Of a stretch of 64,000 nucleotides of DNA, positions 1-11,088 are shown piece by piece. This DNA is from Galeopsis tetrahit. Taxonomy: Eukaryota > Streptophyta > Magnoliopsida > Lamiales > Lamiaceae. Every line of letters begins with the position of its first letter. Position 1 is the first letter of the stretch. Location: positions 75,695,727 through 75,759,726 of the forward strand of contig OY776119.1 of assembly GCA_963675135.1 (NCBI GenBank). The letters are read 5' to 3'. The position numbers and the translations under genes were made by a program. The notes beneath the pieces are model-generated. The model was given only the letters and a program-made list of their open reading frames with translations. It was not told the origin of the DNA and did no database searches.

Positions 1-342
1 GTCCAATTGATGTGTTCTTCAAGCTTTTGACTATCAGAGAGATTAACTCTTCTGATTTCACACTTCTGAATTTACTATTAGTAGTGTTTAACTTTTCTTG
101 TCCTATCAGTAGGGTTGAAGTCTTCTGATTCTGAGCCTTGAAGGAACTTGATTCTTGTGATCTTCCAAGCTTGTGTTCCCCCTCAACTTATGTATCTAAA
201 CTTCCATAAGCTGCCTAATATGTCAGCTGTTCAACTAGCCCGAACTATATGTTCCAACACTTAGTAAAATTTGACTTATCTATCTTGTCATGTCTAAAGG
301 GGTTTTGGTATCTTTAATCAAAATCTCATTTTATTCCCAACA
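1..342 (-). mobile_element. SIRE-type Copia LTR, 5' part (fragment)
   Basis: Read on the minus strand this begins TGTTGGGAATAAAATGAGAT at 342, the same start as the SIRE-type LTRs at 47,602 and 61,473 and the fragment ending at 20,828. Shared blocks with 20,600-20,828 include the stretch around the ACCAAAACCCC motif. The rest of the LTR lies left of the window. No polypurine tract follows at 343, so the internal region of this copy is missing or it is a solo or recombined LTR. Confidence 0.75.
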
Positions 343-565
343 GCTCATAATAAAATCTGCATACTATACTAAAAGATATAATTGAGTTGTTAATTAGTTT
401 TCTGGTTGAGAAATCAGCAGACTAGATTTCAGTTAAGTACTATCTCAACAGACTAAAACTTGTATTACTCTAATAATTTTAGAAAAAGTTTAAAAGTCTA
501 TTCACCACTCCCCTCTAGACTTTTACTTAGTCTAATCATCTTACCACTCACTTCTAGGACCAACA
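343..565 (+). mobile_element. 3' end of a Copia LTR (fragment)
   Basis: The block ends with the 'AAAAGTCTATTCACC.CTCCCCTCTAGACTTTTACT' type tail and GGACCAACA at 565, as do the LTR 3' ends at 25,411 (plus) and 63,733 (minus). This tail is typical of plant Copia LTRs that end in CCAACA. Its upstream portion is replaced at 342/343 by a SIRE-type LTR, so it is a truncated copy. No primer-binding site follows. Confidence 0.6.
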
Positions 566-842
566 CGGGTGCCTCTCGAGAAGGAGTAGGAGTGGGTGTT
601 TATCGAGGTACAAGGGGTGCGGGTGCCTCTTGAGAAGGAGGAGGAGTGGGTGTCTCTTGACGCATAGAGGGTTCGGGTGCCTCTTGAGAAGGAGGAGTGG
701 GTGTCTATTGAGGTATAGAGGGTTCGGGTGCGTCTTAAGAAGAAGTGGGAGTGGGTGTCTCTTGATGTATAGGGGGTACGTGTGCTTCTTCAAGAGGGGG
801 GGGGGGTTCATGTGTGAGCCTCCACATTTCTCTTCCGGTTAG
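566..842. repeat. Minisatellite, ~54-bp unit
   Basis: About four imperfect units of 51-54 bp run from 566 to 790. Each contains GGTGCCTCTTGAGAAGGAGG and GTGGGTGTCTCTTGA. Because the unit is 18 codons long, long open frames appear on both strands; these are by-products of the repeat. One minus-strand frame would read Pro/Thr/Ser/Gln/Glu-rich 18-residue repeats but has stop codons. A G-run lies at 793-805. It may be a remnant of a low-complexity coding tail of a mobile element. I cannot name the family. Confidence 0.7.
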
Positions 843-1049
843 ACGTCGTTGGTCTAGATCGCTTTTTATACACTGCAAAAGGAAGTAAACATTTCAAAGG
901 AAAATAAACAAAAACATAACTATTTTCAACACCTAGTTGTCGACATAACATACTTCCATCGACAGGCTGGTGTCGATAGAAATGCATTCAGCCAACAAGA
1001 TGTTATCGATTGATATATTGTTCGTCGATCAATACATGTCGACCACATA
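843..1049. other. Unassigned spacer with TCGAC/TCGAT motifs
   Basis: No gene seen. The stretch 935-1045 holds a cluster of GTCGAC, ATCGAC and TCGAT words in both directions, which looks like sub-terminal repeats of a DNA transposon, but I cannot find matching ends. It abuts the broken end of the Copia pol at 1050. Confidence 0.3.
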
Positions 1050-2580
1050 TCAATGCCACATCCTTTGATTCAGTAGTAGATAATGCAACCACGGACTGTG
1101 AATAGATCTCCACGATACAGTTGTACCAAATAAGGTGAACACATATCTTGTTAAGGACTTTCTAGTGTTAACATTGGTTGCATAGTCTGCATCCACGTAT
1201 CCCACAAGTGTGTCTCCCTCTTCTGATATCTTCTGAAAATTCAAACCTCTCTCAGCTGATCCCATAACATATCTCATGACCCACTTAACTGTCTCCTAAT
1301 GACTTAATTCTGAGTCATTTATATATCTACTGATCACACTCATTGCATGAGTCAGATCTAGTCTACAACACACCATAGCATACATTAAACTCCTTACAAC
1401 ACTGGCATAAGGGATCTTACTTATCTGAGCTCTCTCTTGGTTGTTCTTGAGACTCATTTGATTGGACATCTTCTGATGCTGGCCAATTGGAGTAGAGACA
1501 GTTTTAGCTTGATGCATTATGAACCTCTCTAACACCTTCTTCAGATTTGTCGGCTGACTCAATTGAATTGATCCATCAATTATGTTGATCTCTATCCCAA
1601 GAATCACTTTAGCTTCACCAAGATCTTTCATCTCAAACTCCTGTTTGAGAATCTCCTTTACTGGATCGATATTGTCAATAGACTCCCATGCTATTAGCAG
1701 ATCATCAACATACAACTGAAGATTGGTAATTGAACTTCCAACTCGTCTGAAATAGACACAGCTGTCATATAAGCTCCTTATAAAACCAGCTGAGCAAATG
1801 TACTCATCAAATCTCAAATACCATTGACGAGGGCTTTGTTTAAGGCCACAGAGGGACTTATTCAGTAGACAAACTTTGTCTTTTCCATCTTCTATGTCCA
1901 ACCCTTCTGGTAACTTCATATAGATCCTCTCATTTAGAGATCCATGAAGAAAAGTTGTGGTCATATTCATTTGATGCAGCTCCAATTCGTACTGAGCAAC
2001 CATAGCCAACAAGATTCTGATGCTACAATACTTCACAACAGGCGAGAAGATTTCATTAAAATCAATACCTTCTTTTTGTGTAAATCCCTTAGCTACAAGC
2101 CTCGCCTTGTATCTAAGTTTGCCACCTCTCTGAGACTCCACCTTCTTCTTGTAGATCCATTTACACCCAATAAGCTTTTTGTTATGAGGTCTCTCAAAAA
2201 TCTCCCAGGTCTGGTTCTTGTTGAGAGATAACAGTTCCTCCTCCATTGCAACAAACCACCTTTCTTTGTCATGGTAGCTGATGGCTTTAGTGTAAGTTTT
2301 CGGCTCCAGAGACTCCACCTCTAGAGATGTACATAATACAAATGATACAATGCCAGCTTGACTATACCTCTGAGGCGGGTGGACTTCTCTTCTGGTTCTG
2401 TCCCGTGCTAGCTGATAGTGTTGAAGGTCATTCTCACTATGAGGATCGCCCTCCTAATCTAGATCAATATGATCTTCAACAGGTCCTCTGGTGTCAACAT
2501 GCTCCACCTCAATCTATGTCTCGCTGGTCGGTTAATAGCTGAACTAGTACTTGAAAGTGTGTGTACGTGCGAAACAAAGG
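1050..2580 (-). pseudogene. Copia (Tork/Tnt1-like) pol remnant: reverse transcriptase and RNase H start
   Basis: Minus-strand reading from 2,580 to 1,050 gives the integrase-RT linker, a Copia reverse transcriptase (2,318-1,296) and the beginning of RNase H (1,277-1,050). Seen motifs are the [17 protein letters not shown] block, the GLKQSPRQWY block and the catalytic YVDDLL box. A stop and frame change near 1,280-1,296 separates RT from the YVDADYA RNase H segment, and RNase H is cut off at 1,050. The sequence closely parallels the Copia at 46,935-47,601 plus 63,447-63,732, so both are one family. Upstream the element continues beyond the hAT insertion at 5,773. Gag, integrase and LTRs are absent. 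It is a dead, nested fragment. Confidence 0.9.
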
Positions 2581-2590
2581 TGTTGTCAGT

Positions 2591-5500
2591 TAGTGACGGA
2601 GCCAGGATTTTTAAGTCGGGGGGCCCAAAAAATAACAATAAAAAAAAATTAAAAAGTGAAAATTTAAAATAAGCTCTTGAAGTACTACTAATATTTATAT
2701 AATAAAAATGATAAATTTAATTACATTAACATCTAAAAATAAAAACCAAATATAATTAAATTATAACATTCCTCTTCGATTCTTCATATTTTGGAAGCGT
2801 TGCATGATAGCTTCGTTACTGACTTTCTCAAAGACATCCTTTTCAATGTATGTAACCAAAAAATCGTTCAATAATCGATCTCCCATTCTATTACAGAGTT
2901 AACTCTTGATGAATTTCATGGCCGAAAATTCTCTTTCTACGGTAGCTGTGGCAACGGGTAAGATCAATGATAACTTAACGAGCAAATACACTAATGGAAA
3001 AACAATGTGCTTTCTTGTAGAAACCATCTTCTGAGCAAGCCCTCCTAATCCAACAATTGTTGAGAAGTTTTCATCCAAACGCATGTCAACAATAAAATTC
3101 TCTAGTTGATTGTCAAGCTCAATGAGAGCAACTTGAGAAAAATCTGAAGGATAAAATTCTGCAAGACGAAGTAACTTGTTTTTATCAAATGCTGAAAATG
3201 AATCTCTCGGATCAACACAAGTCATACACAATAACAACTCCGTGTTCACTTCGTTAAAACGATGATCCAACTCTTGAGCTTGTAGTTCAATCACTGAATA
3301 AAATAACTCAACACGATAATGGTGAAGGTTAGTGATTTTTTCAACCCTACGCCTTGATCGTCCACGAGCTACATGCACGCATTCCATGTTTACCATATCT
3401 ATCTCATGCTTGCTACAAAAATCAGAAACTTCAATAAACAGAGTATCCCAACCTTCTTCTCTCATTGATTGCAAACGCTCCTTTGATACTTTCACCATCC
3501 TCATTCCATTAACAATATCTTGATCCTTTCTTTGAAGAGCTTGTGACAATTCATGAGTGATTCCCAAAATTTTTGTCATAAGATGTAATAAAAATACAAA
3601 CTCAAACTGATTAATGATATCTAGCAATTCAATCGCTTCACCCTTATGTGTATTATCAACAGCATTCTCCCCAACATACTCAAGAACATCAACAGTAGAA
3701 GAATATAAATAAATGAGGTTAACAAGTGTACCATAATGAGAACTCCAACGAGTATCTCCAGGGCGCTTCAATGCCATTTCCTGATTTTTTCCTCTTCCAG
3801 TCTTGATTTCATCATTTGCAATCCTTTCGATAACCCTCTCCATTTGCTTCTCTCGAAGTATATCTCGACGCTTGCAAGAACCTCCAACAACATTACATAA
3901 CCGTGTAACTGTATTAAAAAAAGTAGCAATGATTGCATTATCTTTAGCAACAAAAACAAGTGTGAGTTGGAGTTGATGAGCAAAACAATGGATGTAATAA
4001 GCACTAGAATTCTTCCTCAATATCAAACTTTTGAGTCCGTTGAATTCACCCCTCATATTACTTGCTCCATCATAACCTTGACCTCTCAAACTAGATATAC
4101 TCAAGTCATAAGTGGAAAATAAATAATCAATGCCCTTCTCAAGTGATGTTGCAGTTGTGTCACGAACATGTAGGAGGCCAAGAAAACATTCAATAACACA
4201 ACCACTTTTATTCACATAACGTATAACAACCCCCATTTGCTCTTTGACTGAAACATCTCGACACTCGTCAACTAATATGGAAAAAAACTCATTTCCAATA
4301 TCCTCAATGATAACATTAGTTGTCTCAATTGCAGCTGCATTAATGATATCCTTTTGAATGTCGGGTGAAATAAGCTTGAGATTTTCAGGAGCATTTTTCA
4401 AAATAACATTATGAATTCCTTCGTTGCAAGAAGAAATAACTTTGAGAAGTTCAAGGAAATTTCCTTGATTTAACGATTCTTCAGATTCGTCATTACCTCG
4501 GAAAGCTAATCCTTGCATAATGAGATAACGAAGACAAATAATAGATGCATTTAACCAGCAACGATAATAAGCCTTTGATTGTTCCGAGATTTTAGCAAAT
4601 GACACCTCAATATGTTGAGCTCGATGCATCAAATATTGACAAGCCAATCTACATCTATTATGATCACTGTTGTGATCTCCAGCATGATCCCTCAATCTTT
4701 CTTTCTTTCGCCAAGTGTTAAATCCTCCCGTTATAAATACATCATGCCCACTTTCACTCTTCCCCGTGGAAAATAAATAACAATATAAACAAAATGCAAC
4801 ATCTTTTTTAATGTTATACTCCAACCAATCCTTAAATTAATTCATCAAACCAAGATCCAACAAATTTACGTTTTCGATTTCCATCTAACACCTTTTGAGG
4901 AAAATCATGATTACGTGGTTGACATGGGTCTTTTAATAAATAAGCTCTACGAACTTGTTCAATCAAGTTTGGTGGATAGCTCATTATCTTAGGTCGAAGT
5001 CCCGGATCACTTGGAAGATTTTCTAAATCAATCTCAATATCATCCTGACTTGATGATTCTTGAAGTTGGGTATTAGGAGTAGACAGATCGAGTAGTGAGG
5101 AAGATATATCCTCAATAATTATCGAAGATTTCTTGTAATATCGCTCCATTATCTAATTTTTTAAAGATAATTAGCAAATTAAAATAACATAAAGCATGAA
5201 CATTAATTAATAACTATAATTTAAGTTACATAAATAAATAATTATTTCTCCTATCACATGATGTCACAAAATTCACAATCCAATAAATTTTTGCTCTATA
5301 ATTATAGAAAATAGAGTAACAACAAGGTGTATATATATTCTTGATCTTTAAATATGAAGAATCCTACAAATTTAAAATTCAACAAGGAGACAAAAGACTA
5401 GAAATAAATTTAATTATAAACTAATTAAAACAATAAAGAATATATATAATTAAATTAATAATATAAAAAATTCTTACCTTAGTCCACATGTACCCTATTA

Positions 5501-5762
5501 CTCCATTAATGAATTGTAAGTGGAGGAGTTGAGGAGTGGAGTATTATAATATATAAACCGCCGTGAATCAAAGAAGGGAAATAGGTTGGGAATTTTATAA
5601 TGAAAATTGCGTGTACAGTATTGGGCCAAAGAAAATAGGGTTCATATTAACATATATTTAATTTTTAATTATTTAAATATATATGTAAAATTACTAAAAT
5701 ACCCTTAATTTTTTTACAAAATTGGTGGGGGGCAGTGGCCGGGCCCTTGGTGCCTCCGTCTT
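2591..5762 (-). mobile_element. hAT DNA transposon with target-site duplication
   Basis: The same 10 bases TGTTGTCAGT flank both ends (2,581-2,590 and 5,763-5,772), of which 8 would be the TSD normal for hAT. Ends are imperfect inverted repeats: TTAGTGACGGAGCCAGG on the left and, reverse-complemented, AAAGACGGAGGCACC on the right; both then run into a GGGCCC block. Inside is a hAT transposase on the minus strand. AT-rich non-coding DNA at 5,150-5,700 is its promoter side. The element sits inside a Copia pol, so it is younger than that Copia. The transposase carries a frameshift and a nonsense codon, so this copy is probably not autonomous. Confidence 0.88.
2761..5149 (-). pseudogene. hAT transposase (TTF-zinc-finger/DUF4371 type), broken
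   Basis: Starting at 5,149 the first 105 residues are an acidic, serine-rich leader and the start of the TTF-type zinc finger. A one-base-type frameshift near 4,835 moves the reading frame. The next 641 residues (4,824-2,899) hold the finger cysteines (FCLYCYLF), the DUF4371/RNase H-like core with FSILVDECRD, the GQGYDGASNM box and the HCFAHQLQL box, and the hAT C-terminal dimerisation region (LPVATATVEREFSAM). A stop at 2,899-2,901 truncates this, but the frame stays open behind it to 2,761 with a plausible 40-residue end. This group resembles plant 'zinc finger MYM-type 1-like' proteins. It would cut and paste hAT elements. Two lesions make it a recent pseudogene. Confidence 0.87.
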
Positions 5763-5772
5763 TGTTGTCAGT

Positions 5773-5870
5773 TGTATTGGCACTATCCTGACAAATATTA
5801 AGAAGCAAAAATTAAAATGCACTTTGAAAATGAAAGTATTCAAAGTTTGCGTAGATTATAAAATAATCTG
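5773..5870 (-). pseudogene. Copia pol linker, continuation beyond the hAT insertion
   Basis: This short stretch continues the Copia linker interrupted at 2,580 and ends where a different LTR sequence starts at 5,871. No intact reading frame is visible. The assignment rests mainly on the TSD, which shows that the flanks on both sides of the hAT element were once contiguous. Confidence 0.5.
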
Positions 5871-5916
5871 TGTTGGGATATGAATCCTAAAAACAAAGTC
5901 TTAATTGATGATCAAC
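5871..5916 (+). mobile_element. First ~46 bp of a Copia LTR
   Basis: TGTTGGGATATGAATCCT and the following ATTGATGAT block match the start of the solo LTR at 24,098. After about 46 bp the sequence passes into a gag on the opposite strand. It is a truncated LTR end fused to another element. Confidence 0.55.
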
Positions 5917-6315
5917 AGCCGTAATGAGCTTATTTTCTTTAATCTGCTTTGTGCCTTCGCACATAATGGCTAATGTTTCCCACATTTCTTTAGCAGTTTT
6001 AAGACGAACAATTTTACCCGCATATTCATTAGATACAATAGTTAAAATCATATTCTTAGCTATTCGGTCGAGGTTGTGCTGCTTTGTTTCATCAGGCGTG
6101 AAGTCAGCTTTATCTTTTGGCACCAGCTGATCAACTGGAATATCAGGGTTTCCAGCGGCTGTATTTGGAGCCATCACGGTGATAGGGCCATATGACATTA
6201 TATCCAACATCAGATCATGAATCTGACTGAAGGCAACCTCCATTCTGCTCTTCCATAGATCATATTCCTCGACTAAAAAGATAGGCAACTTACGAGTGTA
6301 AGAATCTCCACCCAT
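5887..6315 (-). pseudogene. Copia gag, N-terminal part (UBN2 type)
   Basis: The ORF starts at 6,315 with MGGDSYTRKLPIF and carries features of the UBN2 gag domain of plant Copia elements: the W-S-R-M box, a 'PKDKADFTPDE' block and the 'AKEMWETLAIMCEGT' block. It corresponds to about the first 140 residues of the intact gag at 49,711 (which has PKDEDDFTADEKR and AKEIWDTLAEMCEGT), so the families are related. After the NKLI segment it runs into LTR sequence and stops. The primer-binding site and 5' LTR lie directly upstream on the same strand, which supports the start and strand. Confidence 0.85.
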
Positions 6316-6440
6316 AGTGAATAAATAATAGTGAGTTTTATAAAAATAGGGTTTTCAAAAAATGAATCTGTTCAAGAGAGTTACAAGAACTTCTTCCTTA
6401 AGAAGTTAAGTAACATAATCAGTAGTTCGTTAGAACCACT

Positions 6441-6452
6441 GCTCTGATACCA
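6441..6452 (-). other. Primer-binding site (initiator tRNA-Met)
   Basis: On the minus strand this reads TGGTATCAGAGC, the complement of the 3' end of plant initiator tRNA-Met used by Copia elements. It lies 2 bp inside the LTR that ends at 6,455. Confidence 0.9.
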
Positions 6453-6454
6453 CT

Positions 6455-8172
6455 TGTTGGTCCCAAAACGAGTATGAAAACAGTCTAGAAAGGGGGGGGG
6501 GGGTGAATAGATTGTCAGTTGTTTAAAACTTTTACGTGCTTTAGATCATATGAGACGATGGAATGAGTTATATGCTGAGTCGTCTGTATACATATAGAGT
6601 GTTCTGATCTGTAGAGTGCTTAGGTGTATTATAGCAGATTAAGATAACAGCCTTACTGATTGCTAAATTCAGTTGATCAGTTTGAAAGTTATCTTAAAGG
6701 CTACAGGTGCGGAAATGTGTAGGCCCTACGTGTTTAAACTCGTGGGTATTTTATGAAAACCTTTTGAAATAAAGACTTCTAAAACAATGCAAGCTTGTCA
6801 GCTGATTTGATATCTGCTGATTATGAAAACAAACACTTGATGAGTTTTGGCTCTTTGATAAAATTGAGCGTTTCAACAAGTAAGAACAATAAGAATATGA
6901 ATGCTGAATAGTAAAGTAAGCAATAAGAACACATAAGTTTATAGTGGTTCGTATCTCAATATCCTACGTCCACTCTCTAATCAGATAGAGAAATTCACTA
7001 TCTTGCTGCTTTATAGTCCCAAGAGAAGACTTTCGATCAAGAACCTCAAGTACTTTTTGAGGCTACAGATCTGTTTGTTGGTGAGGTAACAAACAACCTT
7101 TACAATGGTTAATACCAATAAATGAAAGTATGAGTATAAACAACTGTTTCTAAGCTCTAAAGATTGGATTCTTTGAACTAGCTTAGGATCGAAAACTTAG
7201 AGCACTAAAGGTTAGATATCTTTGTAGGCTCTAAAGAACTCGAACACTTGGAATATTTGTCGAAACTGATTGTTCTTGATATCAGCTGAATGTGTAGAGA
7301 GTTCTTGCTTGTAGGGTTTCCGGTACCTTGTTCCAAAGAACAAGTGTTGCATTTATAGAGAGATTTGTGCTCAGAAACTAGCCGTTGCAACAAATCTTCC
7401 CAAGTAAGGTCGATATCTTCATATGAATGTCGTTTGCAGGTATTCTGGTACGATGTTTCCTCAAGAGGTAATGTGCATTAAATGCTCTGTACTTCTTCTG
7501 TAGATCTCTTGTACGACCTACTGTGTTGTCAACTTCATAGCTTCGTGTTGATGTCTTATTGGTCCACATCGGCTTAGTAGTTGAGTGTTGTCTTGTCTTC
7601 TGTTAGAGTAATTCAAAACTTAATCCGACATTCTATTTGTCTTCTATTTTACAGGCCTTCATCTTCTGACTTAGTTAGTCATAAATGAACCAACACTTGT
7701 GAGTTGTGAAGGTGTTTTATTCTTAAATGCTAACTGTCATACTCATTCTGTAGGTGAGCTTCGACTTGAATGCTCATTAAGTCTTTCTTTGACAAGATAC
7801 ATACGAGTTCATATCTGCTGAGGTGTCTTCTGAAACTTGAGTGCAGATTATTATATAGATCTTTCAGTCCATGAGACATACAACAGTCTTTAGATTTGAT
7901 TTTATTAAAGAACTTTTGATGTCTTCTAGTCTTCTGTTCTTCAACACTAGAGTAGGGTATATAGATGAGTAATTAGCTGACTTCTATACAGCTGATTCCT
8001 CAGTTTGGATTTAAACATGTACATTACTTCTAAGCTTTATAACTCAGCTTAGGAAACTTAGTTCTAGATTACAAATTATCAATCTAACCTGACCTCTACT
8101 GATCTGATTTTGTCCATCAAAACTTAATCATTAAAATAAAATCAGATTAGGGGCTAGATGAATATCCCAACA
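6455..8172 (-). mobile_element. Copia 5' LTR (1,718 bp)
   Basis: Minus-strand reading starts TGTTGGGATATTCATC at 8,172 and ends TTGGGACCAACA at 6,455, giving matching TGTTGG/CCAACA ends. The primer-binding site and gag follow in the same orientation. A G-run of 13 at 6,491-6,503 and the adjacent GGTGAATAGA block are shared with the other CCAACA-type LTRs. No partner 3' LTR is in the window, so age cannot be estimated. Confidence 0.85.
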
Positions 8173-10320
8173 CATCATCTCCATCATATAGATTTTAAAG
8201 ATATTTGATTTAGAATGAAAAAGGGTAGTATTTCAGTGTCTACAGGTAGTTGTACCGCTCGTTTTTGCGCTAACGTATTGTTCGCTGCGCCGCCACCCGT
8301 CGCGCCACCACACCGCCGCCTGTCGTGACGTTGTTTCTCTTCTTCATCTTTTTCAGTAAATCATCAAGTGGGGTTAGGGTTTTCTTTTTAGGATATTAGT
8401 TGGGATCAATGGATGGATCCTCTTCGACGGCGCTACGGTGGCCGATCGGGTGAGTCATTCGTTGATCCCTTTTATTTTCTGTATTTATTTTCGTTTCTTT
8501 TTTATCTCTTGCATTTTTAGTTATTTCTACTTTTATTTTCTTTTGACGTATTCTCTATATCTTTTGTTTCTTAGTTAGATTTTAGTTTTTTTTGTTATGA
8601 AGCCACTTCCCCATTTTTTGTGGTTGTTTCTTCCCTTGTGGTGCTTGGCAGTGCTATTATGGTGTTGGCCTTGGTGGAATTGGGTTTTTTTGAGATGTTG
8701 GGTGATTGGTTCCTGATTGTCCTCTTTTAGGACGGACCCGTGGGGACTTGGTTATGTGAGATGAATATGACGTTCGGTGATTCTTTGTCCTTATTTTTCT
8801 TTCTTTATTTTTCTTGATTTGTTGATGCCTTAGTGTGGGGTGTCTCGAGTCGAGAAATGGAGATCTATGCTTCTTTGGTGGACAAAGTTGACGTCGCTCG
8901 TTGCTTTACTTCCTCACGATTGGAGGTGACAATGACGTCGTTTGAATCTGTCTGATTTGACGATTTAGAGTTTGAATTTGACTTTTCTTTTGTTAGATCT
9001 AATCTTTGTAACCTGTTAAAAAAAAATGTAGAGTCGAGTTTCACCCAAAAAAAAAACTCTTTGCTGGAGTCAATGTCAAACCTCTCACCACTCACTTGTC
9101 ATAATACCTATACTATACATTTGTATAATACAATGTCAAAATCACTTATGTGAAAACTCACTGGATTGAGTTTGTGCGTTAATTTATCTTAATTATTTGT
9201 GGGAGAATCGGATTTGTTAAATAATGGACAACATATTTTTTGGCCCACTTGTTTCTTGCCTATACATCATGCTACCGACCTTCCAAATTAATACTTTAAT
9301 ACATCTATTTGTCATTTCAGACGTCCCATTTTAAAATATTGATTATTTCTATTTTTGACAACATCACAATATCTATTTCTACACTTTCTTTTTCTCATCA
9401 AGTTTAATTTCTACCTCTTTCTACGTATCTATTTCCCATATATCTATACCTCACTATACATTTATTATGAAATTATTATAAATAAATTAATTTCTATTTT
9501 TTTTATAAATTTAAACTTTTAGATAAGTCAATTTTATTTTTATAGTTTCACAAATTTCAGGCAAACGTCTTGAATGGGGAGAGTATTATATCATATATAT
9601 TGCACCTTTTTTTATGCATATTAATCAACTTCTAAATAAATAACACAAAATATAAATATAAGCAAACAAAAAGACGGAGATTATAAGAGTAAAGCAGAGA
9701 AGATTATTACCAATCATGCCCTTAAACTTTAAAGGTGCAATATTAATCATAATCGCTAAAAATAAAGATTGTGTACCAAGAAATCACAACCGCATAATTT
9801 TTTTTAGATATATATTGAATTAACGACACATAACCAATTAATCTAATTGATTTATTTTATAGTTAATTAAATTATTTTTATTTTGCAATACATCTACAAT
9901 ATGATTTAATGTAAAATGATTTACTACGGTGTAAATCAGTGTTCGTGCTCCTGCTTTCTTTGCAAATCATTCTTTCTTTCGTGGGTCTCTCCACCAGACA
10001 GACCACCAGACTTTTTATGTCCATCACGTTGGTTGTAATTTGCAGCTCATTTAATGATTAATGATCTTAATTCTCCGTAATATTTATTTTGAAAAATGCT
10101 AGAATACAATATTGTTACAAAGATATCAATCATGCACAAGAGTAATTGATGAAGACTTCATCAGTTATTTCCGAATGAATCAAAGAGTAATATTTAACGA
10201 CTTTTTATGAAGTCAGACCTAATTAAATATTTAATCAAATGGTTACCTTCAAATTTTTTTTTTAAATTACATTATATACCCTCCCTTTTTTCATTCTCAG
10301 GACTCGAACACAGGATCTTA
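8173..10320. other. Intergenic, AT-rich; one exon-like stretch
   Basis: No supported gene. A GC-rich block at 8,270-8,450 carries a GGGTTAGGGTTTTC leader-like word, an ATG at 8,409 and 14 open codons ending at a good splice donor (CGG|GTGAGT at 8,450). I find no downstream exon, so it may be a relic of a gene start or of a non-LTR element. From 9,100 the DNA is AT-rich and featureless to me. Confidence 0.4.
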
Positions 10321-10751
10321 GGGGGTGTTTCTTTTGGGCTTTGAGTGGTTTTAAAAACCAGATTTTTGAAATCCTGATGAATAATATAATATGAGTGTTT
10401 CTTTTGGGTTTTGGAATAGTGAAGGATTTAACTTTATGTCAAATCAAATTGTAAGATTGAATGAGTTTGTATTATTATATTATTGTTTGGTGATCAGATT
10501 ATAATGATTAGTTGATTAAATGTATTATATTATTGTATTATTATATTATTATAGTATTATTATATTATTGTTGAAAAAGAATATAATGATTGGAGTAATA
10601 TTATATAGATATAACTTTATGTCAAATCAATATGTTTGATAAGGGTGGTTTTGAGTGGATTTTGAAAACCGATTTTTAAATCCCGAAGTAAAACGGGTTT
10701 TGAATCTTGAAATCCAAAATCTGGTTTTTAAAACTAAAAGTAAACATCCCC
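10321..10751. mobile_element. Tourist/PIF-Harbinger-like MITE
   Basis: A 431-bp element is flanked by TTA at 10,318-10,320 and 10,752-10,754, the usual PIF/Harbinger target. Its ends are inverted: left GGGGGTGTTTCTTTTGGG, right (reverse-complemented) GGGGATGTTTACTTTTAG, and both continue with TTTTAAAAACCAGATTTT. The end sequence is partly repeated inside at 10,395-10,420. It has no coding capacity. It lies about 330 bp upstream of the PLAC8 gene. Confidence 0.75.
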
Positions 10752-10857
10752 TTAGACATAGATAGTGGTGACTACTTGAGCTATTTCAATTGTATACCAT
10801 AAAATAAACAATTTTAAGTACATATCGATTCATACTAAAAATATTCATACTCACTTG

Positions 10858-11088
10858 TTTATATAATAAGATAGAGCTTGGATCGACTCGTTGAAAACGC
10901 AGTAGAGGAGAGAGAGAGAGATGTTTATATATATTTTATTGAAATAAACTAAAAAAGAAAGTTGAGTTGATTTTATTAATAATGAAGTCGTATAAAGTCA
11001 AATTAATTACCTAGTCAACTGGTGACTTGTTTAATTATATATATAAGATAGAGGTTGGATGGAGTTGGTGAAAATGTAGGAGAGAATG
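10858..11088 (+). repeat. Duplicated promoter/leader block upstream of the PLAC8 gene
   Basis: A ~60-bp block occurs twice, at 10,858-10,920 and 11,033-11,088. Both copies share TATA-like AT sequence, AAGATAGAG.TTGGAT, a G-T-T-G-like core and AGGAGAGA just before an ATG. The second copy is the gene's own start. The first copy ends in a GA run followed by ATG at 10,921 that opens only a short frame. Confidence 0.6.
11036..11046 (+). promoter_or_regulatory. Candidate TATA box of the PLAC8 gene
   Basis: TATATATATAA lies 40-50 bp upstream of the start codon at 11,086. It implies a very short leader. A similar AT block is in the upstream duplicate at 10,860. No expression data support it. Confidence 0.4.

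Noticed and set aside
8409..8449. A first exon of a host gene
   Set aside because: Only 41 bp with a donor; no second exon or homology found. Kept as a note in the intergenic entry.
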